DNA of 53,810 bases from DATLFP01 sp035540955. Lineage in GTDB: Bacteria > Actinomycetota > Acidimicrobiia > Acidimicrobiales > CADCSY01. The stretch lies in NCBI GenBank assembly GCA_035540955.1, contig DATLFP010000073.1, forward strand, positions 1-53,810. Direction: 5' to 3'. The notes beneath the pieces are model-generated. The model saw only the letters and a program-made list of their open reading frames with translations, made no database searches and was not told the DNA's origin. The position numbers were made by a program, and so were the translations under genes. This document shows, piece by piece, positions 18,002 to 26,794 of this stretch (position 1 is its first letter; every line of letters starts with the position of its first letter).

Positions 18002-19048
18002 ATGGGCCGGCGCGTGCTCGTCACCGGGCTCGGCACGTTCTGGGGCGGTCGGCTGGCCCAGATGATCGAGCGCGACCCCGAGGTCGAGGTGATCGTCGGG
18101 CTCGACCGCTTCGAGCCCACCGTGCTGCTCGAGCGCACCGAGTTCGTGCGGGCCGACGCGTCGTACTCGATCCTCGCCCGCATCGTGAAGGCCGCGCAGA
18201 TCGACACGATCCTGCACACGTTCCTGATCGTCGACTCGACCCAGATGAGCGGTCGGACGCTGCACGAGATCAACGTCATCGGCACGATGAACCTGCTGGC
18301 CGCCGCCAGTGCCCCCGACTCGTCGGTGCGCAACGTCGTCGTGAAGTCGTCCTCGCTGGTCTACGGCGCGTCGCCCGAGGACCCGGTCTGGTTCCGGGAG
18401 GAGTCGCGCCGCAGCCACGCGCCGAGGACCAAGGTGGAGAAGTCGCTCATCGAGGTCGAGGGCTACCTGCGCGACTTCGCCGAGGACAACCCCCATGTGT
18501 GCGTGTCGCTCCTGCGGTTCTCCAACGTGCTCGGCCCCGACATCACCACGCCCCTCTCGGCCGCCCTCGAGCTGCCGGTCGTGCCGCACATCTTCGGCTT
18601 CGATCCACGGCTGCAGTTCGTCCACGAGGACGACGTGCTCCGCGCCATCCTCTTCGCCCTCGAGCACGAGGTGCCCGGCATCTACAACGTGGCCGGCGAC
18701 GGCCTGCTCCCGTGGAGCGAGGTGGCCGCCATCTGCGGCAAGCGCATGGTGCCGATCTCGCCGTACTTCACCGAGCTGGCGGCGGCCCCGCTGCGCCGGC
18801 TCGGCATCTGCGACCTCCCGCCCGAGACCCTCGAGCTGCTGCGCCACGGCCGAGGCCTCGACACGCGCAAGATCAAGCGGGCCGGCTTCACCTTCGAGCA
18901 CACCTCGGCAGGGGCGGTCGAGAGCTTCTGGCAGGCGGTGCGGCTCCGGCGCGCGGTCAAGCCCCAGGCCACCGAGTACGTCTACGAGCGCGACGTCGAG
19001 CAGTTCTTCCGCCACTCGCCCGCGGTGGTGCGGGACTCGGAGGGCTGA
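18002..19048 (+). CDS. NAD-dependent epimerase/dehydratase (GalE2-like)
   Basis: This 348-residue extended SDR starts with the Rossmann motif VTGLGTFWGGRLA (residues 7-19). It has the SSSLVYG block near 117 and an RFSNVLGPD substrate-domain motif near 174. The usual YxxxK reads as THAPRTKVEKSL-like sequence without a clear catalytic Tyr, so it may bind a nucleotide sugar or lipid without ordinary epimerase chemistry. ATG 18002 follows CAGGAG. It resembles mycobacterial Rv0501 and sits beside the matching acyltransferase. Confidence 0.82.
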   Translation: MGRRVLVTGLGTFWGGRLAQMIERDPEVEVIVGLDRFEPTVLLERTEFVRADASYSILARIVKAAQIDTILHTFLIVDSTQMSGRTLHEINVIGTMNLLAAASAPDSSVRNVVVKSSSLVYGASPEDPVWFREESRRSHAPRTKVEKSLIEVEGYLRDFAEDNPHVCVSLLRFSNVLGPDITTPLSAALELPVVPHIFGFDPRLQFVHEDDVLRAILFALEHEVPGIYNVAGDGLLPWSEVAAICGKRMVPISPYFTELAAAPLRRLGICDLPPETLELLRHGRGLDTRKIKRAGFTFEHTSAGAVESFWQAVRLRRAVKPQATEYVYERDVEQFFRHSPAVVRDSEG

Positions 19049-19059
19049 GGGTCAAGGTC

Positions 19060-19065
19060 TAGGGT
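19060..19065 (+). promoter_or_regulatory. -10-like TAGGGT before the enoyl-CoA hydratase gene
   Basis: TAGGGT ends 7 nt before ATG 19073, with no Shine-Dalgarno sequence between. Leaderless initiation is likely. Confidence 0.45.
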
Positions 19066-19072
19066 CAGCGCC

Positions 19073-19828
19073 ATGGCCCTCGTCCTCGTGGAGAAGCGCG
19101 ACCGCGTCGCGATCGTGACCCTGAACGACCCCGACCGCCGGAACTCGCTCACCGGCCCCATGGTCGACGAGATCGTCGACACCTTCGATGCCCTCGAGGC
19201 CGACGACGGCGTCGGTGCGGTGGTGGTCACCGGCGCCGGACCCGGCTTCTGCGCCGGCGCCGACCTCGGCAACCTCGGCGGCGCCGACGGCCCCGGGTTC
19301 CGCTCGATCTACGAGGGGTTCATGCGCGTCGGCCGGTCGACCCTGCCCACGCTGGCGGCGGTCAACGGCGCCGCGGTGGGGGCGGGCATGAACCTCGCGC
19401 TCGCCTGCGACCTGCGGGTGGCGGGGCGCTCGGCCAAGTTCGACTGCCGCTTCCTCGACCTCGGCCTGCACCCCGGTGGCGGGCACACGTGGATGCTGCG
19501 CGACGCGGTCGGCAAGCACGCGGCGGCCGCCATGGTGCTGTTCGGCCAGATCCTGCGGGGCGAAGATGCCGAGCGCTACGGCCTGGCGTGGACCTGCGTC
19601 GACGACGACGACCTGCTCGACGCCGCGGTGGAGATCGCAGCTCGCGCCGCGTCGGGTCCCAAGGAGCTGGTGAGCGAGATCAAGCGGTCGCTCGGCGACA
19701 TGCGGGCCATCGACGACGCCACCGCGGCGATGGAGCGCGAGCTCGGCCCCCAGGTGTGGTCGCGCGAGCAGCCATGGTTCGCCGAGCGTCTCGCCGCCAT
19801 CAAGGCCCGCGTCCAGAGCAAGAAGTAG
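19073..19828 (+). CDS. Enoyl-CoA hydratase/isomerase family protein
   Basis: The 251-residue crotonase-fold protein is predicted to act on an acyl-CoA in beta-oxidation or a related route. It shows VAIVTLNDPDRRNSLTG near residue 13, the oxyanion-hole block GPGFCAGADLGNLGG near 60 and AAVNGAAVGAGMNLALACDLR near 98. Residues after the second block (RFLDLGLHPGGG) place Asp/Gly where hydratases often have a catalytic Glu, so isomerase or another crotonase reaction is possible. It converges on the GNAT gene with 18 nt between stops. Confidence 0.88.
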   Translation: MALVLVEKRDRVAIVTLNDPDRRNSLTGPMVDEIVDTFDALEADDGVGAVVVTGAGPGFCAGADLGNLGGADGPGFRSIYEGFMRVGRSTLPTLAAVNGAAVGAGMNLALACDLRVAGRSAKFDCRFLDLGLHPGGGHTWMLRDAVGKHAAAAMVLFGQILRGEDAERYGLAWTCVDDDDLLDAAVEIAARAASGPKELVSEIKRSLGDMRAIDDATAAMERELGPQVWSREQPWFAERLAAIKARVQSKK

Positions 19829-19846
19829 CTCGGTCACTCGGGAGCA

Positions 19847-20446
19847 TCAGGCGAGCCACTCGGCGACGAGCTCGTCCCGGCGCTCTCGCCACTCCTCGGC
19901 GGTGATGGCGTAGCGCACGTGGTCCTCCCACGTGCCGTTGATCTCGAGGTAGCGCAGAGCGATGCCCTCGTCGCGCAAGGCCAGCTTCTCGACGACGCGC
20001 CGCGACGACGAGTTGCGGGGGATGATCGCGACCTGGAGCCGGTGCAGGCCGAGGTCCTCGAAGGCGTAGCGGGCGATGGCCACCAGCGACTCCGGCACGT
20101 ACCCCTGACCGGCGCACCGCTCGTCGATCCAGTACCCGACGTACGCGCTCTGGAACGGCCCTCGCTGCACGCCGTTGAGGTTGATCTCGCCGGCAAACCG
20201 GCCGTCAACGAAGATGCCGAAGCCGTAGCCGGTGCCCAGCTGGCGCTCCCGCTCGCGCGCGCGGCACCGCGCTGCGAACGCCGAGCGGTTGCCCACCACG
20301 TCGGGGGCCCCGGGCGGCCGCCGCGGCTCCCACTTCAGGAGCCAGCCCGCGCACCGCCGCCGGACCTCCTGGAAGGCCAGGAAGTCGCTCGGCGTCAGCG
20401 GGCGCAGCGCGACCCGCCGGCCCCGGAGGACCGCCGCGTCAGCGAT
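19847..20446 (-). CDS. GNAT acetyltransferase (RimJ/RimL-like), unusual start
   Basis: About 195 residues of a complete GNAT fold. It begins near VLRGRRVALRPLTPSDF and has the acetyl-CoA binding region GYWIDERCAGQGYVPE and the NSSSRRVVEKLAL block typical of RimJ/RimL N-acetyltransferases. No ATG, GTG or TTG exists in frame before the conserved N-terminus. The frame is open back into the end of the aminotransferase gene, and ATC at 20446 is only a nominal start. Either a non-standard start coupled to the upstream stop or an indel in the sequence explains this. Confidence 0.72.
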   Translation of the reverse strand: MADAAVLRGRRVALRPLTPSDFLAFQEVRRRCAGWLLKWEPRRPPGAPDVVGNRSAFAARCRARERERQLGTGYGFGIFVDGRFAGEINLNGVQRGPFQSAYVGYWIDERCAGQGYVPESLVAIARYAFEDLGLHRLQVAIIPRNSSSRRVVEKLALRDEGIALRYLEINGTWEDHVRYAITAEEWRERRDELVAEWLA

Positions 20447-21524
20447 CGAGCACCTCGTCGAGCGCCGCCAGCAGCAGCGCCACGTTGCGGGGACGGGCGG
20501 TGTGGCCCATGCAGCCCACCCGCCACACCTTCCCGGCGAAGGCGCCGAGGCCGCCGCCGATCTCGATGCCGTGCCGCTCCAGCAGCAGCCGGCGGGCCTT
20601 GGCCTCGTCGACGCCGTCGGGGACCCACACGGTGGTGAGCTCGGGAAGCCGGTGGCCCTCCTGCGCGAAGAGCCGGAACCCGAGCGCCTGCAACCCCTCC
20701 TGCAGCAGCCGGCCGCACTCCGCGTGCCGGTGCCAGGCGTCCTCCAGGCCCTCCTCGAGCACGGCCCCGAGCCCGGCATGGAGGGCGTAGACCATGGTGA
20801 TCGGCGCCGTGTGGTGGTACGTGCGCACCCCGGTGGCGGAGCCGGTGTAGCGGCCGATCAGGTTCAGGTCGAGGTACCACGACTGCGGGCGCTCGACCAG
20901 CCGCTCGCGGGCCCGCTCGCTCACGGTGAGCGGGGCGAGGCCGGGGGGCACGCCGAGGCACTTCTGGGTGCCGCTGTAGGCGATGTCGACGCCCCAGCCG
21001 TCGACCTCGACGGGGATGCCGCCGAGGGAGGTGACGCAGTCGACGAGCAGGAGCGCGTCGCCCTTGCCGGCGCCGAGCGGCTCGACGTCGTTGCGCACGC
21101 CGGTCGAGGTCTCGGCGTGCACCACCGCGATCACCGCCGGTGACGGGTGGGCATCGAGCAGGCGCGCGGGCTCGAGGGCCCGACCCCACTCGGCCTCGAC
21201 CCGCACCACCTCGGCACCGCAGCGAGCGGCGACGTCGCACATGCGCTCGCCGAACACGCCGTTCACGCCGATCACCACCACGTCGCCGGGATGCACGACG
21301 TTGACGAAGCTCGCTTCCATCCCCGCCGACCCGGTGCCGCTGATGGGCAGCGTGAGCGCGTTCTGGGTGCGGAAGACGGTCCGGAGCCGGGCGCACGTCT
21401 CGTCGAGCAGGTCGACGAACTCGGGGTCGAGGTGCCCGAGGAGCGGCCGGACCAGCGCCTCGGTCACCTCCGGGTACGGGTTGCACGGCCCCGGGCCCAT
21501 GAGGATGCGATCGCTGCGGGGCAC
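20439..21524 (-). CDS. Class V PLP-dependent aminotransferase
   Basis: This 361-residue fold type I enzyme resembles alanine/serine-glyoxylate aminotransferase. It begins VPRSDRILMGPGPCNPYPEV, has the ISGTGSAGMEAS cofactor block near 60, DCVTSLGG near 173 and the PLP lysine in YSGTQKCLGVPPG near 196. It probably transfers an amino group to glyoxylate; a ureidoglycine or phosphoserine substrate is an alternative. GTG at 21524 is preferred to the upstream ATG at 21545, because TACGAT lies 7 nt before it and the extra seven residues are not conserved-looking. Confidence 0.88.
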   Translation of the reverse strand: MPRSDRILMGPGPCNPYPEVTEALVRPLLGHLDPEFVDLLDETCARLRTVFRTQNALTLPISGTGSAGMEASFVNVVHPGDVVVIGVNGVFGERMCDVAARCGAEVVRVEAEWGRALEPARLLDAHPSPAVIAVVHAETSTGVRNDVEPLGAGKGDALLLVDCVTSLGGIPVEVDGWGVDIAYSGTQKCLGVPPGLAPLTVSERARERLVERPQSWYLDLNLIGRYTGSATGVRTYHHTAPITMVYALHAGLGAVLEEGLEDAWHRHAECGRLLQEGLQALGFRLFAQEGHRLPELTTVWVPDGVDEAKARRLLLERHGIEIGGGLGAFAGKVWRVGCMGHTARPRNVALLLAALDEVLDR

Positions 21525-21531
21525 GGTCGGG

Positions 21532-21537
21532 ATCGTA
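21532..21537 (-). promoter_or_regulatory. -10-like TACGAT before the aminotransferase gene
   Basis: On the minus strand TACGAT ends 7 nt before GTG 21524. It lies inside the longer alternative reading frame from 21545, so if it is active the short form is the real protein. Confidence 0.5.
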
Positions 21538-21560
21538 GGCACCAAACGCGCATCCCTGCG

Positions 21561-21587
21561 CCGCCGGTTGACACCGGCCGCCGGCGG
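21561..21587. terminator. GC hairpin directly after ppx
   Basis: CCGCCGG (21561-21567) pairs with CCGGCGG (21581-21587), adjacent to the ppx stop codon at 21588. An inner CCGG pair adds stability. No T-tract follows, so it is a possible pause or mRNA end between ppx and the aminotransferase gene. Confidence 0.4.
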
Positions 21588-22496
21588 TCAGGCGAGCGAG
21601 GCGGTGAGGCCGTCGAGGATGTCGGACTCCGACACGAGCAGCGAGGGGACATCGAAGAACCGCATCACCGACACGAGCGCGCAGCAGCCACCCACGATCA
21701 CGTCGGCCCGGGCTTCCTCCAGACCCGGGTTGTGGATGCGGTCGTCGCGGGCCTCGGTCGCCAACGTGCGGAACACGTCCTCGGCCGCGGCCCTCGTGAG
21801 CGTGAAGTGATGGATCTGCGACCGGTCGTACGCAGCCAGGCCGATCTCCACCGCGGCGACGGTGCTGACGGTGCCGGCCAGACCGACCATCGTGCGCGCC
21901 GTCCGCATCTCCGGGTGCTCGCGCACGACATCCTCGAGATGCTGGGTGGTGATGGTGATGGCCGCGTGCAGCTCCTCGGGGCGCGGCGGGTCCGTGTGCA
22001 GCCACTGCTCGGTGAGGCGCACGCAGCCCACGTCGATCGACATCACCGCCTCCGCCTCCGTCGTGCCGAACGCGAGCTCGGTCGAACCGCCTCCGATGTC
22101 GACGACGAGGAACGGCCCATCCGCGGGGTCGAGCTCGGCCGTCGCGCCGGCGAAGGACAGCCGGCCCTCCTCGCCCCCGCTGAGGAGCTCGGGCCGGGCG
22201 CCCACGATCGACTCGGCGGCGTCGAACAGGTCGTCACGGTTCGCGGCGTCGCGGGCGGCCGACGTCGCCGCCATCCGCACCCGCTCGACGCCGTGTCGGT
22301 CCATGACGCCGCGGTAGTCGCGCAGCACGGTCAGCGTGCGATCGATGGCCGCCGGGTCGAGCCGTCCCGTGCGGTCCACCCCGGCCCCGAGGCGGGTGAT
22401 CACCATGCGCCGGTCGAGGGTCGACCCCTCGCCCGCCACGAGCAGGCGGGTCGAGTTCGTCCCCAGGTCGATCGCGGCGACGACCGGTCCGCTCAT
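21588..22496 (-). CDS. ppx: Ppx/GppA exopolyphosphatase-family protein
   Basis: Predicted to hydrolyse polyphosphate or pppGpp. The 302-residue protein has the ASKHA nucleotide-binding features of the family: AAIDLGTNSTRLLV near residue 7, the conserved ATSAARDAANRDD near 85, VVDIGGGSTELAFG near 140 and AGTVSTVAAVE near 210. The short single-domain length fits actinobacterial Ppx1/Ppx2 types. ATG 22496 follows GAGGGGGACCG. It follows DUF501 by 16 nt, as in the mycobacterial Rv1025-Rv1026 pair. Confidence 0.9.
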   Translation of the reverse strand: MSGPVVAAIDLGTNSTRLLVAGEGSTLDRRMVITRLGAGVDRTGRLDPAAIDRTLTVLRDYRGVMDRHGVERVRMAATSAARDAANRDDLFDAAESIVGARPELLSGGEEGRLSFAGATAELDPADGPFLVVDIGGGSTELAFGTTEAEAVMSIDVGCVRLTEQWLHTDPPRPEELHAAITITTQHLEDVVREHPEMRTARTMVGLAGTVSTVAAVEIGLAAYDRSQIHHFTLTRAAAEDVFRTLATEARDDRIHNPGLEEARADVIVGGCCALVSVMRFFDVPSLLVSESDILDGLTASLA

Positions 22497-22512
22497 CGGT
22501 CCCCCTCGCCCC

Positions 22513-22977
22513 TCACCGGAGCCGCTCCGCCACCCACCGGCCGACCGGATCGTCGCCGCCCGCCAGGTACCAGGCGTAGTGGGCATGGAGGCACTTCACG
22601 CCCACCCGCGTCCCCCCGACCCCACCCGAGGGGCGGGGACCGGCCCAGTCCTCGGGCACGGCGGCGTCACGCTCGGCGGCGTAGCGGCGGTGGGCCTCGA
22701 GCAGCTCGCCGGGATCGACGGCGGCCTCGGCGGCCCGCACGCCGCCGGCGCCCTCGAGGGTCGACACCGCCCGGCTCTCGGCGGCGCCGATCAGCCAGTA
22801 CCGCGTCGGCATCGGCCGGCCGTCGTCCATGATCGGCTCGTTGCGGATCACCACCGGTCCGCCGGCGGCGTCGCGCACCACGACCTCGAAGCGCCCCTCG
22901 GGCCGCCGCCCCAGCAGCGCCGTCACCGCTTCGAGATCGGCTAGCGCTTGCGCTTCCTGCGGCGACGGAGCAGCCAC
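22513..22977 (-). CDS. DUF501 family protein
   Basis: A 154-residue product (from GTG 22977) with the DUF501 features LGRRPEGRFEV near residue 24, IMDDGRPMPTRYWLIG near 52, AVSTLEGAGGVR near 72 and the conserved C-terminal GVKCLHAHYAWYLAGGDDPVG. The family is nearly always next to ppx and ftsB/eno in actinobacteria; its biochemical role is not established. The start overlaps coxG by 37 nt. GTG 22926 is an alternative that avoids overlap but leaves a short N-terminus. Confidence 0.87.
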   Translation of the reverse strand: MAAPSPQEAQALADLEAVTALLGRRPEGRFEVVVRDAAGGPVVIRNEPIMDDGRPMPTRYWLIGAAESRAVSTLEGAGGVRAAEAAVDPGELLEAHRRYAAERDAAVPEDWAGPRPSGGVGGTRVGVKCLHAHYAWYLAGGDDPVGRWVAERLR

Positions 22978-23636
22978 AGCACCACCACGAGGACGCCGAT
23001 GATCGGACCGACGCGCTTGGCGACCGGTGCGCCGGCGGCGTCGAGGAGGTCGACGGGTCGAGCCTCGGCCGAGTCGACCTTGCGCACGCCGCCGGGCTCG
23101 GCGGCCGGCTCGGCCATGGGCGGGGCGTCGGCGACGTGCTGCTCGGTGGGTGCAGCCTCGGCGCCGTTGCCGGCCGCCGACGGAGGAGCGGCGCCGGCGA
23201 GGACGTCGCGCTCGAGGCTCTCGACGAACTGCCCGAGCAGCTTGGCGCTCACGTCGGCCAGGACGCCCCGTCCCATCTGGGCGACCTTCCCGGTGATGGT
23301 CAGGTCGGTGTCGACGGTGACCTTGGTGCCGGCGCCCTCGGACACCAGGCGGGCGGTGATGGTCGCCGAGGCGTTGCCCTGGCCGCGCGTGTCGCGTCCC
23401 TCCGCCTTCAGCACGGCGACGTGGGCACTGTCGTCGCGGGAGACGAACGACGCCGCTCCCTTGTACTGCGCGGTGATGGGCCCGACCTTCACCTTCACGT
23501 TGCCGCGGTACTCGTCGCCCTCGACCTCGGTGAGCTGGGCGCCTGGCATGCACGGGGCGATCCGCTCGAGGTCGGTCAGCACCGCCCACGCCTGATCGAC
23601 CGGCGCGGCGACCGTGAACTCGTTGCTCAGCTCCAT
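22941..23636 (-). CDS. coxG: CoxG-like SRPBCC protein with C-terminal membrane anchor
   Basis: This 231-residue protein begins with a START/SRPBCC domain (residues 1-145). It shows MELSNEFTVAAPVDQAWAVL, the PCMPGAQL motif near residue 34 and GRGVLADVSAKLLGQFVE near 118, typical of carbon monoxide dehydrogenase subunit G. An Ala/Pro/Glu-rich linker leads to a membrane helix (about 205-222) and a basic tail. CoxG is known to help anchor or mature CO dehydrogenase. The start overlaps the MobA-like gene by 10 nt, so it belongs to the same transcript. Confidence 0.88.
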   Translation of the reverse strand: MELSNEFTVAAPVDQAWAVLTDLERIAPCMPGAQLTEVEGDEYRGNVKVKVGPITAQYKGAASFVSRDDSAHVAVLKAEGRDTRGQGNASATITARLVSEGAGTKVTVDTDLTITGKVAQMGRGVLADVSAKLLGQFVESLERDVLAGAAPPSAAGNGAEAAPTEQHVADAPPMAEPAAEPGGVRKVDSAEARPVDLLDAAGAPVAKRVGPIIGVLVVVLWLLRRRRKRKR

Positions 23637-24163
23637 GCGTCGAGATCCTCCACCCGATCGATGTCTGCGGGGTTGCCCGGGCACGCTACTTCCACCACGA
23701 GGTCTTCCCTCTCCCGGGCGAGCATGCGGGCGCCGACGTCGCCGGTGTTCGGCAGCATCGCCCAGATCTCCCGGGCCAGCCGCACCGGGTTGCCCCGCTC
23801 GCCGTCGTAGGTCGCGATCGTGATCGGCGCCTCGCCGGCGGCGACCAACCGCCACGCCTCGGCCTCGACCAGCGGCTGGTCGCCGAGGCCGACCACCACG
23901 GCGTCGGCGTCGCCGGCGGCGGCGATGCCGGCCTGCAGCGAGGTGGCCATCCCCTCGGCCCAGCGCGGGTTCAGCACCTGGCCGGGAAGCCCGAGATCGG
24001 GCACCGCGCCGGTCACCACCACCACCGGCAGGCCCGAGGCGGCGGCGCTGGCGTGGGCCCAGTCGACGACCCGCCGGCCCCGGAACGGCGCCACCAGCTT
24101 GTTGGAGGACCCGGCGAAGCGGGTGCCGCCCCCGGCGGCGAGGAGGACGGCGACTACTTCCAG
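23627..24163 (-). CDS. MobA/MocA-like nucleotidyltransferase, unusual start
   Basis: About 178 residues of an NTP-transferase of the MocA/MobA type, predicted to add CTP or GTP to molybdopterin for CO-dehydrogenase-like enzymes. It has VLLAAGGGTRFAGSSNKLV at the N-terminus, GLGDQPLVE near 95 and the GNPVRL substrate block near 124. No ATG, GTG or TTG is present before the conserved N-terminus. CTG at 24163 (or 24175) is the only usual near-cognate, and it overlaps the end of the cyclase gene. Its place among cox genes supports a Mo-cofactor role. Confidence 0.82.
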   Translation of the reverse strand: MEVVAVLLAAGGGTRFAGSSNKLVAPFRGRRVVDWAHASAAASGLPVVVVTGAVPDLGLPGQVLNPRWAEGMATSLQAGIAAAGDADAVVVGLGDQPLVEAEAWRLVAAGEAPITIATYDGERGNPVRLAREIWAMLPNTGDVGARMLAREREDLVVEVACPGNPADIDRVEDLDAWS

Positions 24164-25551
24164 TCGAGCGACCAGACCCGGAACGTGCCGTTGAGGCCCT
24201 TCAGGGCGACCTCGCGGGAGTCGCTGAAGCTGAGGTCGCCGCTCGAGTCGGTGAGCTCCTTGGTGAGCGACGACACGAGGATCTCCCCGGCCCGCGACTC
24301 GCCGCAGATGCGGGTGGCGAGGATGACGTTGCGCCCGTAGAGGTCGTCGCCCTCGCGGATCACCTCGCCGGTGTGCAGGCCCATGCGCACCGGGAGGTCG
24401 TCCTCGTGGAACGACTTCTGCAGCGACACCGCGCACAGCAGGGCCTTGCGGGCCGACGGGAAGGCGAGGAGGAAGCCGTCGCCCTGGTGCTTGAGCTCGA
24501 TGCCGCTGTGGTCGGCGACGCACTCGCGCACCTGCTCGTTGTGGCGGTTCAGCTTGCGGACCCAGCGGATGTCGCCCAGGTCCTCGGTCATCTCGGTGGA
24601 GCCTTCGATGTCGGTGACGAGGAGGGTCACGGTGCCCTCGGGCGCCGGGTTCGTGTTGCCCGTCGGTCGGGCCGCCTTCGGCGCGGACGGCGCCGACGGC
24701 GAGGGCGCCGATGGGCTCGGCGGGGCGGTGGCCTCCGCCACCTCCGACAGCCACTCGGGGATGGCAGCGAGCGCCCGCTTGGTCGCCTCCCGCGCCTGCT
24801 GGATCGCCTCGAGCTTCGCCTGCTGGATCGCCTCGTGGACATCGCGCCGCGCCTCGCTGCGGGCGTCGCTCCCGTCGCGCATGGCGCTGCGCCGGGCGCG
24901 GCGCTGCTGCCGTCGCTCCTCGCGACGCTTCTGCTCCTCGGCGGGTGACGCCTTGCTCTTCACGTCGACGCCGCCCATGAACGCGAGCCCGGTGATGCGC
25001 ACCACCGGGGTGCCGGGCAGCACCGCCACGTCGGCCACCTTGTTGTCGAACCCGCCCATGAACGGGATGCCCGAGACGTGCACCTCGATCCCCTCGGGCA
25101 CGATCACCTCGATGCCGCCCATGAAGGCGATGCAGCGGACCGTGATCTCGTCACCGGCGATCTCGGCGTCCCGGAGGTCGATGACGGCCCCGCCCATGAA
25201 CGCCACGACGTTGGTGTCGCCCTCCACCCGCCACCGGCCCTTGCGGCCCTGGCCGGACATGACGGCGATCGTCCACCGCACCGCCTTGCGGGTGCGGCCC
25301 GCTTCGCGGGCGCCGGACGAGGCGACCTCCTGCGAGGTCATCGGGACCGGGAGGTCGGCGGTGATGTCGGTCAGCTCGCCGATGGTGCGGGCGGCGTAGA
25401 CCCGGTTCACCCGCTCGGAGAACTCGTCGAGGTCGATGCGGCCCTCGGTGCAGTGGCCGCGGAGCACGTCGACGACGTACTCACGCTCCGCGTCCGACGC
25501 GCGGATCTCCGGCGTGTGGCCCCCGAGCCCTTCGAGACTCATCCTCCGCAC
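24154..25551 (-). CDS. DUF1707 - LiaF-like - class III adenylate cyclase fusion
   Basis: The 465-residue protein joins three parts. DUF1707 (about residues 14-65) reads RASDAEREYVVDVLRGHCTEGRIDLDEF. A LiaF/DUF2154-like beta domain (about 95-200) has four regularly spaced FMGG motifs. A Lys/Arg/Gln-rich helical linker (205-275) leads to a class III nucleotide cyclase domain (about 310-465) with LLVTDIEGSTEM, KHQGDGFLLAF and RMGLHTGEV, so metal-binding Asp residues are present. There is no membrane helix. It lies within the cox cluster, between xdhC and mobA, sharing the strand and overlapping mobA. Cyclase activity and the signal are inferred. Confidence 0.85.
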   Translation of the reverse strand: MRRMSLEGLGGHTPEIRASDAEREYVVDVLRGHCTEGRIDLDEFSERVNRVYAARTIGELTDITADLPVPMTSQEVASSGAREAGRTRKAVRWTIAVMSGQGRKGRWRVEGDTNVVAFMGGAVIDLRDAEIAGDEITVRCIAFMGGIEVIVPEGIEVHVSGIPFMGGFDNKVADVAVLPGTPVVRITGLAFMGGVDVKSKASPAEEQKRREERRQQRRARRSAMRDGSDARSEARRDVHEAIQQAKLEAIQQAREATKRALAAIPEWLSEVAEATAPPSPSAPSPSAPSAPKAARPTGNTNPAPEGTVTLLVTDIEGSTEMTEDLGDIRWVRKLNRHNEQVRECVADHSGIELKHQGDGFLLAFPSARKALLCAVSLQKSFHEDDLPVRMGLHTGEVIREGDDLYGRNVILATRICGESRAGEILVSSLTKELTDSSGDLSFSDSREVALKGLNGTFRVWSLDWK

Positions 25552-25599
25552 AGTCTCACACAGACGTTCTCGACACCGGAGACGGCCCGGGATCCTGCG

Positions 25600-26763
25600 T
25601 CAGCGGTGGATGGGGCCATCGGCGTCGCGGAGCGAGGGGGCGGCGACCCCCGTCCGCTGGGCGATGATCTCGGCGCAGATCGCCACGGCCGTCTCCTCGG
25701 GCGTGCGGGCGCCGAGGTCGAGGCCGATGGGGGCCATGATGCGGGCCAGCTCGGCCTGGGTGACCCCCTCCTCCACCAGCCGCGCCGTCCGCTCCTCGGA
25801 CGTGCGCCGGCTGCCCATGGCCCCCAGGTAGCCGACGCCGGTGGCGAGCGCGGCCCGGATCGCGGGCACGTCGAACTTGTGGTCGTGGGTGAGCACGCAC
25901 ACCGCGTCGCGGGGCCCGAGCCCGGCGCCGACCCGCTCGAGGAGCCGGTGGGGCCAGTCGACGACGACCTCGTCGGCCAGCGGGAAGCGCTGCGTGGTCG
26001 CGAAGACCTCGCGGGCGTCGCACACCGTGACCCGGTAGCCGAGGACCTTGGCGACCCGGACGAGCGCGGCGGTGAAGTCGACGGCGCCGAAGATCAGCAT
26101 CCGCGGGGGCGGCGCATACGTCTCGATGAAGACCGCGACCTCGTCCTGGCGGGCCTCGCCGTGCTCTCCGTAGTGACGCACGGCGCTCGTGCCGGCGTCG
26201 AGCTCCGCGAACGCGTCCCGGGTCGCGACCCGATCGAGGTCGGCCTCGCCCAACGTGCCGCCGGCCACGCCGCCGGGCTCGACGACGATGGCCCGGCCGG
26301 CGTCGGGCCCCCGCACGACGGTCGCCATGGCCACCGGTCGCTCCTCGGCGATGGCCGACGCCACCCGCTCGAAGCGGTCCCACCAGTCGAGCTCCTCGAG
26401 GAACAGGTGGATGGTGCCCCCGCAGGTGAGGCCGACCGCGAACGCCTCGTCGTCGCTGTAGCCGAAGGTGCAGATCCGGCCCGTCGCCCGCGCCTCGAGC
26501 AGGGCCAAGGCCTCGGTGACGACCGCCCCCTCGACGCACCCGCCGCTGACCGATCCCGCCACCTCGCCCTGGTCGTTCACGGCCATGGCCGCGCCCGGCT
26601 CGCGGGGCCCCGAGCCCTCCACGTCGACGACCCGGGCGAGGGCGACGCGGCGCCCCTGCCGGTGCCACCGCTGGAGGTCGTTCAGCAGCTCCCTCACGAC
26701 GCCGTCACCCGGTCTGGCGCGCACCCGCTGGGCCGGAAGCCAGTCCGGCATGTCGAGCGGCAA
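25600..26763 (-). CDS. XdhC/CoxF family maturation protein
   Basis: Predicted to help insert or sulfurate the molybdenum cofactor of the CO-dehydrogenase-like enzyme. The product of up to 387 residues has the XdhC_CoxI region (EGSGPREPGAAMAV and SGSVSGGCVEGAVV-type motifs near 50-80), TCGGTIHLFLEE near 112 and a Rossmann XdhC_C domain with LIFGAVDFTAALVRVAKVLGY and LGAMGSRRT. Start choice is open: TTG 26763, ATG 26751 or GTG 26697. The last fits the usual XdhC N-terminus best. It follows the VWA gene within the cox operon. Confidence 0.85.
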   Translation of the reverse strand: MPLDMPDWLPAQRVRARPGDGVVRELLNDLQRWHRQGRRVALARVVDVEGSGPREPGAAMAVNDQGEVAGSVSGGCVEGAVVTEALALLEARATGRICTFGYSDDEAFAVGLTCGGTIHLFLEELDWWDRFERVASAIAEERPVAMATVVRGPDAGRAIVVEPGGVAGGTLGEADLDRVATRDAFAELDAGTSAVRHYGEHGEARQDEVAVFIETYAPPPRMLIFGAVDFTAALVRVAKVLGYRVTVCDAREVFATTQRFPLADEVVVDWPHRLLERVGAGLGPRDAVCVLTHDHKFDVPAIRAALATGVGYLGAMGSRRTSEERTARLVEEGVTQAELARIMAPIGLDLGARTPEETAVAICAEIIAQRTGVAAPSLRDADGPIHR

Positions 26764-26794
26764 GCCCCTCGCCCGAAGGGCCCCGATGCGCAGA

